Origin: Formosa sp030427735
GTDB lineage: Bacteria; Bacteroidota; Bacteroidia; Flavobacteriales; Flavobacteriaceae
Reading direction: 5' to 3'
NCBI RefSeq assembly: GCF_051200825.1
Contig: NZ_CP195158.1
Span: 1,178,001-1,242,000 of the forward strand
DNA length: 64,000 nt
Made by a program: the position numbers and the translations under genes
Shown here: piece after piece, positions 1-8,703 of the stretch
Position numbering within the stretch: position 1 is the first letter of the stretch
How the letters are laid out: each line of letters begins with the position of its first letter
The notes under the pieces: generated by a model
Databases searched by the model: none
The model's input: the letters and a program-made list of their open reading frames with translations, nothing else
What the model was told of the DNA's origin: nothing

Positions 1-279
1 GAGAGCGGCAAGAAAGTAGCACGATTTTCTTTGGCTACCAATGAGCATTACAAAAATGCTAAGGGCGAAAAACAGACCGAAACCAGTTGGCACACCATTG
101 TGGCCTGGGGGCGTACTGCGGATATTATTGAGAAATATACATCCAAAGGTAAAGAGGTTGGAGTTGTAGGGAAATTGAAATCCCGTAGCTATGAAACCAA
201 GGACGGACAAACACAGTATGTGATAGAGGTCGTAGTAGATGATATTCTACTGATGGGAGCTAAGCCCGATAAGGACTAA
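1..279 (+). CDS. ssb: Single-stranded DNA-binding protein, 3' part
   Basis: This is the C-terminal part (92 residues) of a single-stranded DNA-binding protein; the reading frame is open to the window edge, so the true start lies upstream. It shows the OB-fold pattern of the family: a TSWHTIVAWGRTADI-type strand with the conserved Trp and Gly, then a stretch ending in a KSRSYETKDGQ loop and a VIEVVVDDILLM strand. It ends soon after the fold and lacks the long acidic tail of chromosomal SSBs that recruits repair proteins. That short form is common on mobile elements, where it coats single-stranded DNA during transfer. A terminator follows immediately. Confidence 0.9.
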   Translation, partial: ESGKKVARFSLATNEHYKNAKGEKQTETSWHTIVAWGRTADIIEKYTSKGKEVGVVGKLKSRSYETKDGQTQYVIEVVVDDILLMGAKPDKD

Positions 280-293
280 TCCCCAAGTATTTC

Positions 294-326
294 AAGAGGG
301 AGCAAACCCTAAACTCCCTCTTTATT
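294..326 (+). terminator. Intrinsic terminator after ssb
   Basis: Nine-base arms AAGAGGGAG (294-302) and CTCCCTCTT (314-322) enclose an 11-base loop and run into a T-rich tract. It sits 14 bases after the ssb stop codon and would end that transcript. Confidence 0.75.
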
Positions 327-349
327 AATTCACCTTAATTCTTTTAACA

Positions 350-730
350 ATGAATTCTAATAGTAACACTTTGGAAACCGCCCTACAACAGTTTATTGGG
401 TCGTCGGTATTTTATCGTATCCCTTTAATTAATCTTAAAATTACTGAGGGTATTGCCTATTTGGCTGAACATGGCCACTGTCATTGGTTTGTTAACGACG
501 CCTTAATTATGTGTAAAGGGCTTCAACACAAATGCCCCTTTATAGTAATAGATTTTAAACGCCTGACCCAACAGGAACAACAGGGTCGAGGTTATGAGGC
601 TCAAGTAAACTATAGTGATGGCAATGCAAATGTATTGGAAACGCAACCCTATAAAATCACGGACTTTCCCATGGACTCGTTGCGTATGTATTTTGTAAAT
701 GAAATGCTGATGTTACCTCGGGAATATTAA
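350..730 (+). CDS. DUF6876 family protein
   Basis: A 126-residue soluble protein of unknown function. The order of an N-terminal L..FIGSS.FYRI motif, then ITEGIAYLAEHG, then a HWFVNDALIMC stretch matches what I recall of DUF6876, a small family found in Bacteroidota mobile elements beside ssb-like and mobilization genes. No signal peptide, membrane segment or catalytic motif can be seen. It lies between two terminators and so is probably transcribed alone. The assignment is from memory of the family pattern; the function is unknown. Confidence 0.65.
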   Translation: MNSNSNTLETALQQFIGSSVFYRIPLINLKITEGIAYLAEHGHCHWFVNDALIMCKGLQHKCPFIVIDFKRLTQQEQQGRGYEAQVNYSDGNANVLETQPYKITDFPMDSLRMYFVNEMLMLPREY

Positions 731-753
731 ACCGGGGAGCGATTAATAGCGAT

Positions 754-793
754 AAAGGAGTTTTTTAAACCACTAAAAAGCTCCTTTTATTTT
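754..793 (+). terminator. Intrinsic terminator after the DUF6876 gene
   Basis: Arms AAAGGAG (754-760) and CTCCTTT (781-787) enclose a 20-base loop and are followed by TATTTT. It lies 24 bases after the stop codon of the preceding gene. Confidence 0.6.
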
Positions 794-914
794 GCGCAAT
801 TTGCAAAGAAATATGCCTTTGGATCGCTAATATTTTAAAGCGTTTGTTTCGTACTCTTAAAATGTTAAGGAATAGTGATTCCGAAGCAGACCTGTACTAT
901 CTTAAGATACGGCT

Positions 915-1010
915 GGTCGGAATTTTGTCCCGCTCGCGCGGGACGAAATGGAGGAGCAAGAGGGTAACCCGCAACGGCGTGGTTACAGTGATTTTAAATA
1001 ATGCAACACA
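915..1010 (+). other. Hairpin-rich region upstream of mobilization genes, possible oriT
   Basis: Two inverted repeats stand out in AT-rich DNA. The first is GTCCCGC/GCGGGAC (927-933 and 938-944) with a TCGC loop; it extends to 12-base arms with one mismatch. The second is GTAACC/GGTTAC (964-969 and 981-986). They lie directly upstream of the BfmA-like gene and the relaxase remnant. Origins of transfer are normally beside their relaxase gene and contain such repeats, so oriT is a fair inference. No nick site can be placed from sequence alone. The rest of the 731-1125 gap holds only a terminator. Confidence 0.4.
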
Positions 1011-1125
1011 CTGATTGTTAGTAAGTTACGATTGTGTGTGGAGTTTTGAACTGAAATCAGCTCCTTGTTTTTTACTAAAAAACGTTTCCAGCCCAATAAA
1101 ATCAAAGGATTTTTTACTAAAAAAG

Positions 1126-1518
1126 ATGGATAAAGGTTTTGAAAAAGAGGGATTTGTAACCCTGAAAATAAAACAGTCTGTAGCCAAGCAATTTAAGTCT
1201 TACAGCAAACGTTTAGGGAAATCTCACTCGATCTCCTTATTGTTGATGCTGGAATTCTTCGACCGAAGCGGCCTGTCCCCAGAAGAACAGCTTGGGCCAA
1301 ATATGCAAACTTTAGAACTTGCGATTAAACGCAGGCTTAATGCCATGATTGCCATTATCAAGGATATTGAGAAGCATCAGACCAAACCCACAGCGGCCAT
1401 GTTACAAGCGCTTTTTGAATCGGCAGCAACAAACCCTCAATCCCCAATGCGGGTAGAACGTAAAGAAAATACGTCAGCACCTAAATTTCAAGAACGCATA
1501 ATTAACGAAAGGGAATAG
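1126..1518 (+). CDS. BfmA/BtgA family mobilization protein
   Basis: A 130-residue protein beginning MDKGFEKEGFVTLKIKQSVA. The frame is open further upstream to a TTG at 1015, but I chose the ATG at 1126 because the family motif begins there and the upstream stretch is low-complexity. The pattern of a short beta strand, then a basic helix (AKQFKSYSKRLGKSHSISLLLMLEFF) and a coiled C-terminal half, fits the BfmA/BtgA accessory proteins of Bacteroides mobilizable elements. These have a ribbon-helix-helix-like fold and are thought to bind oriT and help the relaxase. It ends four bases before the relaxase start, so the two are presumably co-transcribed. The C-terminal third is basic and probably disordered. 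Confidence 0.75.
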   Translation: MDKGFEKEGFVTLKIKQSVAKQFKSYSKRLGKSHSISLLLMLEFFDRSGLSPEEQLGPNMQTLELAIKRRLNAMIAIIKDIEKHQTKPTAAMLQALFESAATNPQSPMRVERKENTSAPKFQERIINERE

Positions 1519-1522
1519 CATC

Positions 1523-2551
1523 ATGTACATTACCATTAGTCCTCAAAAAATAGGCGGCCAGTATGCCAAAAGTGTAGCAGATTTTGTGAACTACCTGGAG
1601 AAGGAAAATAAAGAGGTTGCTCCAGAAGAGGAGGCACATTTCTTTAACCATCAGGGCGAGGAAATCACAGCTCGGGACGTGGTTAAGGCCATTGATGGAA
1701 ATACAGCCAAACTGAAAACCAAAGAACCTAAATTTTATAGCATTACCGTCAATCCCAGTCAACGTGAACTCCGGGCCTTGGAGCGAGGGGACATGGATCT
1801 GAAACAATACACGAAAGGGCTCATGGAGGAATATGTCAAGTGTTTCAATCGCGAGATCGATAATAGACCACCACAAATTCAGGACATCCTCTATTTTGCC
1901 AAGATCGAACAACACAGACGTTTTAAACCGACCGACAAGGAGGTGCGGGAGAATCAAGTATATGCCTCGAAAATTTTGGAATGTAAAAATGAAATCCGAA
2001 AGATAGAGAACTGATTAAAAATCGGTAAGGTTAATGATTATCAGAAGCTAATTCTAAAGTTGGAGCAGCAGGCACCACACAAACAGGAAGGGCAGCGTAT
2101 CGTTCCAGGAATGTTGAAAACTGGTCGGCAAAGCCACGTCCATATTATTGTTAGTCGTAAAGATGCCTCCAATAGGTTCAGTTTGTCTCCTGGCAGTAAA
2201 AATAAAGGTTCAGAAGTAGAGATCGATGGTAAATTGGTAAAGCGGGGATTTGATCGGGATCAGTTTTTTCAATTGGCGGAACAACGTTTTGATGCCATGG
2301 CAAACTATCAACGCAATTATGTGGAATCCTATTCCGGAAGGAAAACCGCCCTGTTAAACCCAAAGTTATTTTATGCCACCTTATTAGGTCTGCCAACTTC
2401 CGAACGGGCATTGGCCATGAAACTGCTCAATCGGGCAGGCATGCGTATCCCTGCCATTCCGACTTCCAAAGTCCAGCTGGCAACTCAGGTCCTGCAACAA
2501 TTAAAACGGGGTCTAGGCATGGCTATGAAATCTGGAAGTATTGAATATTAA
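1523..2551 (+). pseudogene. DUF5712/MobB-type relaxase interrupted by an in-frame TGA
   Basis: The reading frame from the ATG at 1523 is colinear with a DUF5712 conjugal-transfer relaxase of about 340 residues, but a TGA at 2012-2014 stops it after 163 codons. The same frame then continues (LKIGKVNDYQKLILKLEQQA) to the stop at 2551 with no shift. The N-terminal half holds MYITISPQKIGGQYAKSVAD and a PKFYSITVNPSQ strand. The second half holds the SHVHIIVSRKDAS strand near codon 205, which is the likely metal-binding His-x-His of a relaxase, then SLSPGSK. One substitution (from TGG, CGA or GGA) would explain the stop. Re-initiation at the TTG at 2060 could make a C-terminal fragment. Either the enzyme is lost, the two halves complement each other, or this is a sequencing error. 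Confidence 0.75.
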
Positions 2552-2561
2552 ATTAACAATC

Positions 2562-4145
2562 ATGAGCATAATATACGTCTATCTTATTTCGAATGGCCTA
2601 ATGTTAGGGATGTTTTTTGGTATATATTGCTGGACAAAACATGCGTTTTGGGTAAATCTATTGCTGGTTTTTTGCCTCTTGTTGGGTGGATATATTTCTG
2701 GAGTTGCTGAATTTCCAGAACTCATTCTCTATAGCATCTGTCCATTAATACTAGTAAATATTTTGGGTCTAATGTTTTTGCATCGACCAACAGAAGCTAA
2801 TGGGGCAACACGATACCGCGTGCTTTTTAAATTGAAAAAGGGACATTTAATCCTGGAAGATATCAGACGTGGGGTTTCAATTATTGGTGCTGCCGGAAGT
2901 GGTAAGACCGAAAGTGTCGTATTCCGTTTGATGCAACATTTTAGCCAACAGCAATTTTGTGGGATCATTCATGATTATAAACACTTTGAACTTACCGAAA
3001 TAGCCTATCCACTATTTGAAAAACAAGGGGTAGATTTTAGGATAATTGCCTTTGATCAGATTTTTGATCGGGTAAATCCTATCGCACCGAGATATTTACA
3101 AAAAGAAGAGAATGTTAATGAGGTGGCACGTGTTTTAATTGAAAACCTTTTGGAACAGAAGGAGGCCGGGAGTACAGGCAGCTCTAAATTTTTTATTGAT
3201 GCCGCTGAGGGTCTGATGGCTGGGCTCATTTGGAAATTAAAATGTTCTTATCCAAAATATTGTACCCTGCCACACCTTATAGCCCTATATCAATATTTGG
3301 ATACCCAGAGCTTGATCGCTTTTTTAAGTAGTAACAGTATTTCCAGAGTCATGGCAGATGCCTTTATCAGTGGTCGGGATTCCGAACGACAAACCGCAGG
3401 GGTGCGGAGTACCTTGGCCAATGCGCTAAAGAAAATGAGTACCCAAAGTATTTTTATGGTGCTGACTGAGGATGCGGTAGACCTTAACGTCAATATTGCA
3501 AAATCTGATACTGTTGTGGCCGTAGTGAATAACCCGAAATATGAAACAGCTTATGCTCCTGTAATTGCGACCATCATACATACCATGACCAAACAGATGA
3601 GCGTACGTGGAGCCAAACCTTCTTTTTTGCTCATGGAAGAGGCGCCCACCATTCGATTATTGAATATGCACCGGATTCCCGCCACCCTGAGAAGTTATGG
3701 CATCAGTACGGTCTACGTTTTGCAGGATAAAGTACAAAACGATATCATGTATGGGGAAAAGGCCAGTCGGGCTATTTTGGGTAATTTGTCTTATCAATTT
3801 TTTGGGAAGGTAAACGATCCAGATACCGCTAAATATTATGAGCGCTTTTTTGAACTGGTTAAACGGAAAACAACCAGTATCAGTCGAGGGTTTAATTTGA
3901 ATTTTGATACTAGAGTGACTACCGGGGAACGGGAGGTCGCCAAAATTCGTGCTGAAGTATTTTTTAAGTTAAAGCCTGGAGGTTTCGTCGTCTTTACAGA
4001 TGGACAGGAACAGCAGGTGCAATTCCCTTGGCAGCCCTTGGAAAAGCGCTTGCCAACACCAGAAAAAAACTATACGCCTCAGGATTTACAAGCTAATTTT
4101 GATCGGGTATTTCAGGAAGTCAAAACCTTATTTAAAGAAAATTGA
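2562..4145 (+). CDS. VirD4/TraG-type coupling protein of the conjugation system
   Basis: A 527-residue type IV coupling protein, the membrane ATPase that brings the relaxase-DNA complex to the secretion channel. I chose the ATG at 2562 over the TTG at 2541, which overlaps the relaxase frame. Residues 1-75 form about three hydrophobic segments. Walker A is GAAGSGKTES at about 109-118, and the acidic Walker B end (LLMEEAP) is near residue 357, followed by a conserved STVYVLQD stretch. It matches the MobC/BfmC-like coupling proteins of Bacteroides elements, which are shorter than the plasmid TraG proteins. It belongs with the upstream mobilization genes, not with the distant VirB4-like TraG at 26534. 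Confidence 0.85.
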   Translation: MSIIYVYLISNGLMLGMFFGIYCWTKHAFWVNLLLVFCLLLGGYISGVAEFPELILYSICPLILVNILGLMFLHRPTEANGATRYRVLFKLKKGHLILEDIRRGVSIIGAAGSGKTESVVFRLMQHFSQQQFCGIIHDYKHFELTEIAYPLFEKQGVDFRIIAFDQIFDRVNPIAPRYLQKEENVNEVARVLIENLLEQKEAGSTGSSKFFIDAAEGLMAGLIWKLKCSYPKYCTLPHLIALYQYLDTQSLIAFLSSNSISRVMADAFISGRDSERQTAGVRSTLANALKKMSTQSIFMVLTEDAVDLNVNIAKSDTVVAVVNNPKYETAYAPVIATIIHTMTKQMSVRGAKPSFLLMEEAPTIRLLNMHRIPATLRSYGISTVYVLQDKVQNDIMYGEKASRAILGNLSYQFFGKVNDPDTAKYYERFFELVKRKTTSISRGFNLNFDTRVTTGEREVAKIRAEVFFKLKPGGFVVFTDGQEQQVQFPWQPLEKRLPTPEKNYTPQDLQANFDRVFQEVKTLFKEN

Positions 4146-4378
4146 CAGGTTTTGATATTGTTTAACCTTTATTAGTGTAATAACAAATTACTACTCGATG
4201 CTTTTGCCTAAAGTTTCAACTTACTCTAATAGCTTGAAAATAACAATAATAAATAATGGGAAGTGATTAAATGAATATAAAATCTCTATGTTTTGACCTT
4301 TTAAAAAATAAAGTGCAAACTTAAATCAATAGTGCCTTAAGTGGCTTGTGTAGGCTATTTAATAAAAATGAAGGTAAA

Positions 4379-4410
4379 GAGGGTTTAGCTAAAATTAAGG
4401 CTAAACCCTC
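4379..4410. terminator. Hairpin between convergent genes
   Basis: Perfect 11-base arms GAGGGTTTAGC (4379-4389) and GCTAAACCCTC (4400-4410) enclose a 10-base loop. The hairpin separates the plus-strand coupling-protein gene from the minus-strand gene ending at 4436. T-rich tracts are modest on both sides, so it may terminate in both directions. The rest of 4146-4435 shows nothing else. Confidence 0.6.
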
Positions 4411-4435
4411 GATAGTTTGGGCTTTTTAAAGTCAT

Positions 4436-4990
4436 TTATATGTCAAATCCAAAATTTAATTGTAACATAATTGGGTAAAACCCACTATTACCTTTAGTGT
4501 CAAAATAAATTATAGGTCCCATGTCAAATAAGAAGTGAATCTTATTGTTATAGCTTCTTTGAAGTCCCCAAGTAGGTCCTACTGAAAAGTCGAAATTAGA
4601 TGTTCTAGAAAAATTATCGGCTATTGAATTTCCCCTTGTAAGAAATCTGGCTGAAATGAAATTTCCTGAATTATTGCTTGTATTCTTTTCTTTGATATGA
4701 CGTTTTTCAAAATTATAAAACCATTTTTCTTGTACATCTATAAAAGGAGCTATCATATATACAAATCCATTATTGCTATAACTTAAGTTTGGGTAAGCTC
4801 CTCCATATCCAATGCCTACTCCTGCGGAAAAAGTAGAATAACGACCTGTAGGTAATTCTAATTCTACTGAGGGATTTAGAATATTAATTCTCCAAACTTT
4901 TGTAGAAGTGGTTTCCTGAGAATGTAAATTAAAAACGATCCCGAGGAAGAATATTAAGAGAAAAGAGCAAGTTTTTATTTTTAAATTCAT
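4436..4990 (-). CDS. Small outer-membrane barrel-like protein
   Basis: A 184-residue exported protein with a signal peptide (hydrophobic run then LHSQE at about residue 25). The rest alternates polar and hydrophobic residues in strands rich in Gly and aromatics (VGIGYGGAYPNLSY, FDFSVGPTWGLQ, PIMLQLNFGFDI) and ends in a strand after a final turn, as small outer-membrane barrels do. It may belong to the DUF3575-like group, but I cannot name a family firmly. It follows the gene at 4996-5556 by five bases, so the two form an operon. Confidence 0.5.
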   Translation of the reverse strand: MNLKIKTCSFLLIFFLGIVFNLHSQETTSTKVWRINILNPSVELELPTGRYSTFSAGVGIGYGGAYPNLSYSNNGFVYMIAPFIDVQEKWFYNFEKRHIKEKNTSNNSGNFISARFLTRGNSIADNFSRTSNFDFSVGPTWGLQRSYNNKIHFLFDMGPIIYFDTKGNSGFYPIMLQLNFGFDI

Positions 4991-4995
4991 GTTTT

Positions 4996-5556
4996 CTATT
5001 TTTCTAAATGTATCTGAAAACCAATTCCTAATGTCAATGATTTTGTGTCTAAATCGCTTGAATTGGTGTTCAATTGATTTAAATTGTAATTCAATGACAA
5101 TTCTAAGGCTACACTATTGTTGAAAAATAGAGCTGTTCCTGCCTTTACTTCATAGTTATTAGAATTAGAATCTGAATTTTGGTTGCTAATTCCTTTTCCA
5201 AAAGAACAATTAAGCTCTCCAAATACATTAATAATTTTATCTGTATTGAGGAAGTAGTATCTTGCGAAAGGCCCTATTTGGTATCCCCAGCTACTATTGT
5301 TACTTCCAGAGGGGTTGTTGACAGTGAAATTTAAAACAAGCCCCGCAGCAAATTTATCTGCTAAAAAATAACCTATATCTGGTGAAATTGTAAAATGCAT
5401 GGATTCAAATTCCTGAATGTTTCCATTTGAAGTTGTATTTTTTATTTTAGATTTTTGGAAATCACCTGTGCCTCCCACAAGCCAATTACCTTTGGTAATT
5501 TGACTAAATAAACTTGAAGAAATTGTAAAAATGATTAGGAAAAAAAATGTTTTCAT
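4996..5556 (-). CDS. Outer-membrane beta-barrel protein
   Basis: A 186-residue exported protein with a signal peptide cleaved near LFSQ (about residue 19). The body reads as an eight-strand OmpA/OmpW-like barrel: GNWLVGGTGDFQ, MHFTISPDIGYFLADKFAAGLVLNF, YQIGPFARYYF, VKAGTALFFNNSVALELSLNY and a closing LTLGIGFQIHL strand. The phrase SPDIGYFLADKFAAGL is typical of the Bacteroidota barrel group annotated as outer-membrane beta-barrel protein. It is the first gene of an operon with 4436-4990. A conserved 51-bp element (5827-5877) lies 270 bases upstream and may control it. Confidence 0.7.
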   Translation of the reverse strand: MKTFFFLIIFTISSSLFSQITKGNWLVGGTGDFQKSKIKNTTSNGNIQEFESMHFTISPDIGYFLADKFAAGLVLNFTVNNPSGSNNSSWGYQIGPFARYYFLNTDKIINVFGELNCSFGKGISNQNSDSNSNNYEVKAGTALFFNNSVALELSLNYNLNQLNTNSSDLDTKSLTLGIGFQIHLEK

Positions 5557-5826
5557 TGTATTAATTTAATTATTAAATGTATTATGTTAATTAGGTTTCC
5601 TTTGTAAAAGGAGGACTGTTGATAGTTTAAACTATCGAATTTTTAGGTTTCATTTTAATGTTTTAGAGACTAATTAATTTGGTTAAATTTTGGTAAATCT
5701 ATACTTATAAGTTCGTGTTGCGTTTTTATGAAATAGTAATTCTTAATATTTGTCTTAGACCTGAAACAAGTTGTAACATTTTTTCAGGCTAAATAAGTTT
5801 AAAAAAAGAATGATTTAAAGTTAAAC

Positions 5827-5877
5827 AAGTCTAGATTCATGAATGTAGAGAGGCTATTTATGAATATAGGGTGTAGA
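5827..5877 (-). promoter_or_regulatory. Conserved 51-bp upstream element, copy 1
   Basis: Read on the minus strand, this matches 14519-14570 on the plus strand. A 24-bp core (5827-5850) is identical and contains the palindromes ATTCATGAAT and TCTAGA. A second TTCATAAAT half lies 21 bases upstream of TTCATGAAT. The orientation relative to the next downstream gene is the same in both copies. Two half-sites about two helical turns apart look like a dimer-binding operator. The rest of the 475-bp gap 5557-6031 is AT-rich and otherwise blank. Confidence 0.55.
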
Positions 5878-6031
5878 TTATAAAAATAGGGGAGTTCTAC
5901 TTTAATTGGCCTGGGTCTATAAGAAAAATTTATACATGTAATCTGAATAAAACGTCATGTGCTCAATAGCTCAAAACAACAATTTTATTGTAGACTAAAC
6001 CGATTATGATACGGTTGAATTCAATTATTAT

Positions 6032-8701
6032 TTAAAACCTATATTTTACACTAACAAAAAAATACCTTGGAAGCAACTGTATTTGAGATTGATAAGTTGT
6101 AAATTGGTCTATGAACTCATTTTCAAAACTTTGTTCATTAGTTAAATTATTAAGCATGAGGCTATAAGAGAATGAAGATAATTCTGGTTGATAGCTAATC
6201 ATGGACTTTATAAAATAGTATGAATTATTAGTCATCTTATAATAGTCGTTAATGATTTCAGCATGCCATTCTTTTGATATATTATAATTGACATTTAAAG
6301 CTAAGTTAGTCCAATCAACTTTAGATGTTACATTATTAAAATTAGACTTGCTGTAATTTAAATTAGCCTTAACTTTAAAGTTAAAGGGCATTTTAAAATA
6401 GGTTGTCGCAGAAAATAAATAGGTTGCCGAATAGCCATTTAACATTTTAAAACCTTCCGAATTTGCCAAAATGGGTTGTCTTGTCCAATTTTGTGAAGAA
6501 CTAAAATTTGTAGAAAAATTTAAATCGTCGAAAAAGGAAGTGAAATTCGCGCTAGCCGATAATTTCTCTGATCCTTTCACAAATTGATACATTGAGAACT
6601 TAATATTTTCTCCAATTTCATTGATTGAAGAATATTCTCCTTCAAAATCCTCATATTTTATTCTTAAGCTGAAAGCTTGTGATTCTAAATCATTGGCCCA
6701 TTTATAATAAAACCTGTATTCCTCTCTCTTTATTATATCTAAATTATTTGTGCCTCTCACAAATGAATTATAATTATTTAACATGAAATTGGGTAAAAAC
6801 AAATAGGAGTCTGGAATAGAATAACCTTTTTCATATCCAAAAATGAACCTACCTATCTTAAGTTTGCTTAAATCTAGTTCTAATTGAGGTTTAAAAATCC
6901 ATTCTTCTACTTCATGAAAATTTGCATATAACGTAACATAATCTAATGCTATACCCCCTCTTAACTTCACCCTATCGGAAAGCTTATAGTTCAATTTTGT
7001 TAGTATTGTAAATTTATTACTCCTATAGTCAAAACTATTCTTTAAGCTATCTATCTGGTAGGAGTCAGTTTCCTGAATAGGTTCAATATTAAATTCCCTT
7101 ACCTCTTCAACTGATTCATACCCGAATTCAATTCTACTTGTTAAGTCTCCATAGTCAGAAAACAAATTAGAATTGATTCCAACCACTTTTAAAAGATCCT
7201 TGGTGTTCTGTTGAATATCTGAATCTTCCTGTAAGGAGAAAATATCATTAAGTATAGGTGAATTGATTAATACATCTTGGGATATATTGTTTTTACCAAC
7301 ATATAAATAGTTGTGTAATACACTTTTTTTACTAACCGCATAACTGTAATTTAAATGGTTATATATCGAATATTCCTTTTTATTTAAACTTTGGGATATT
7401 TCATCTTCACCATTAAAAATTAATTTATTGTTTAAATTTTCAGGTTGATTGTTGTAGGACAATACATTTCTTAAATAAGAGCGATTACCTCCTGTATACT
7501 TTATTTCTAACTCACCTGTTCCTATATTGTTTTTATGAAAAGTCTTACTGCTCTCTGTATACTCAATAGGATCTTCTTCCACATTAAAAATGGATCTAGA
7601 AAAGAAAGGTTGTTCTTGATCATCTCTCGAGAATGAACTTGTTAATCTTAATTCAAGATTTGGTTTTAATTTAGTAACCACCCCTAATGAATTCATTAAT
7701 GCTTTATTAAAAATACTCTGGTCACTTTTTAAAATTTGATTTTCATTTTTATTAATAGCATAGACAGGTGTTATTTTGGGTTCTATAGTTATTTCCTTAT
7801 ATACAGAAGAAAAATTAAATGACCCTGGTGTACTATTTACTTGATCGGATGCTTTATTTCCTAGGTTGTTATAATTTGCCAAATAAAAAAACTTAATTTT
7901 CTTTTTTAAAAGCCCAATGTTAGCCGCTACATTATTTCTCTCTTCCGTACCCAAACCTAAAGACGAATTTCCAAACCAAATATTTTTAAATTTATCTTTT
8001 AACTTTAAATTTAAAGCTACATCATCTGAATCCAATACTTTTGCTAGTACAGGGTTATCCTGGAATTCATCTAAAATTTGTACGGCATCGATAGTTTTAG
8101 CATCTAGATTTTTAGTCAACATTTTATAACCATCAGCAAACATATCATCCCCGTCAATCATTAATTTCTTAATAAATTTACCATGGGCTTTGATGTTTCC
8201 ATCTTTAGTTACCTCGATGCCTGGTAACTTTTTAAGTACATCTTCAACAGTTTGTTCGGATTGATTTAAAAATGGAGTAACCTTTATTGTCGTAGTATTG
8301 CCTTCATTTGATATTTTTTCTCCTGGTTTCAATAATATTTCATTTAACTTTTCTAGTTTCTGTTTTAACCGTAAACTCAAGTTATAATTATTATTTACCT
8401 TATCGATAGTTATCGTCTCTGTGACTTGCTCATACCCCAATAGGTTAACTCTTAGAAGGTATACTGTTTGTTCATTTTTAGACTCTAATTCGAATTTAAA
8501 TGTTCCATCTGCATTTGAATAGGTATATTTAATAATACTATTATTTTCAGAATCTAGTAATACCACACTTGCATCTTGGATTGTGAGTCCATCAACACTT
8601 AAAATTTTTCCTGCTATAGTAGTTTGGGCATAGATGAAACATGTGAAAAATAAAAATATTAAACTGGTTAAAAATAGCTCTTTTCTTGTATCCGTTGTCA
8701 T
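6032..8701 (-). CDS. TonB-dependent receptor-like outer-membrane protein (GLPGLI partner)
   Basis: An 889-residue outer-membrane protein. After a signal peptide (ends near IYAQ, residue 26) comes a carboxypeptidase-like regulatory domain at about 27-115 (TTIAGKILSVDGLTIQDASV). A plug-like region at about 130-220 (EQTVEDVLKKLPGIEVTKDGNI, then IDGDDMFADGYKMLTKNLDAKTIDAVQIL) precedes a long beta-barrel ending in the aromatic YFFVSVKYRF strand. This is the barrel subfamily common in flavobacteria that is not SusC and is often paired with GLPGLI proteins. The start lies two bases after the end of the GLPGLI gene, so the two are translated together. Substrate unknown; uptake or secretion of peptides is conceivable but not shown. 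Confidence 0.8.
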   Translation of the reverse strand: MTTDTRKELFLTSLIFLFFTCFIYAQTTIAGKILSVDGLTIQDASVVLLDSENNSIIKYTYSNADGTFKFELESKNEQTVYLLRVNLLGYEQVTETITIDKVNNNYNLSLRLKQKLEKLNEILLKPGEKISNEGNTTTIKVTPFLNQSEQTVEDVLKKLPGIEVTKDGNIKAHGKFIKKLMIDGDDMFADGYKMLTKNLDAKTIDAVQILDEFQDNPVLAKVLDSDDVALNLKLKDKFKNIWFGNSSLGLGTEERNNVAANIGLLKKKIKFFYLANYNNLGNKASDQVNSTPGSFNFSSVYKEITIEPKITPVYAINKNENQILKSDQSIFNKALMNSLGVVTKLKPNLELRLTSSFSRDDQEQPFFSRSIFNVEEDPIEYTESSKTFHKNNIGTGELEIKYTGGNRSYLRNVLSYNNQPENLNNKLIFNGEDEISQSLNKKEYSIYNHLNYSYAVSKKSVLHNYLYVGKNNISQDVLINSPILNDIFSLQEDSDIQQNTKDLLKVVGINSNLFSDYGDLTSRIEFGYESVEEVREFNIEPIQETDSYQIDSLKNSFDYRSNKFTILTKLNYKLSDRVKLRGGIALDYVTLYANFHEVEEWIFKPQLELDLSKLKIGRFIFGYEKGYSIPDSYLFLPNFMLNNYNSFVRGTNNLDIIKREEYRFYYKWANDLESQAFSLRIKYEDFEGEYSSINEIGENIKFSMYQFVKGSEKLSASANFTSFFDDLNFSTNFSSSQNWTRQPILANSEGFKMLNGYSATYLFSATTYFKMPFNFKVKANLNYSKSNFNNVTSKVDWTNLALNVNYNISKEWHAEIINDYYKMTNNSYYFIKSMISYQPELSSFSYSLMLNNLTNEQSFENEFIDQFTTYQSQIQLLPRYFFVSVKYRF

Positions 8702-8703
8702 TA

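Noticed and set aside
2012..2014. TGA read as an amino acid (recoding)
   Set aside because: All other genes here use TGA or other stops normally; no selenocysteine element is evident after the codon.
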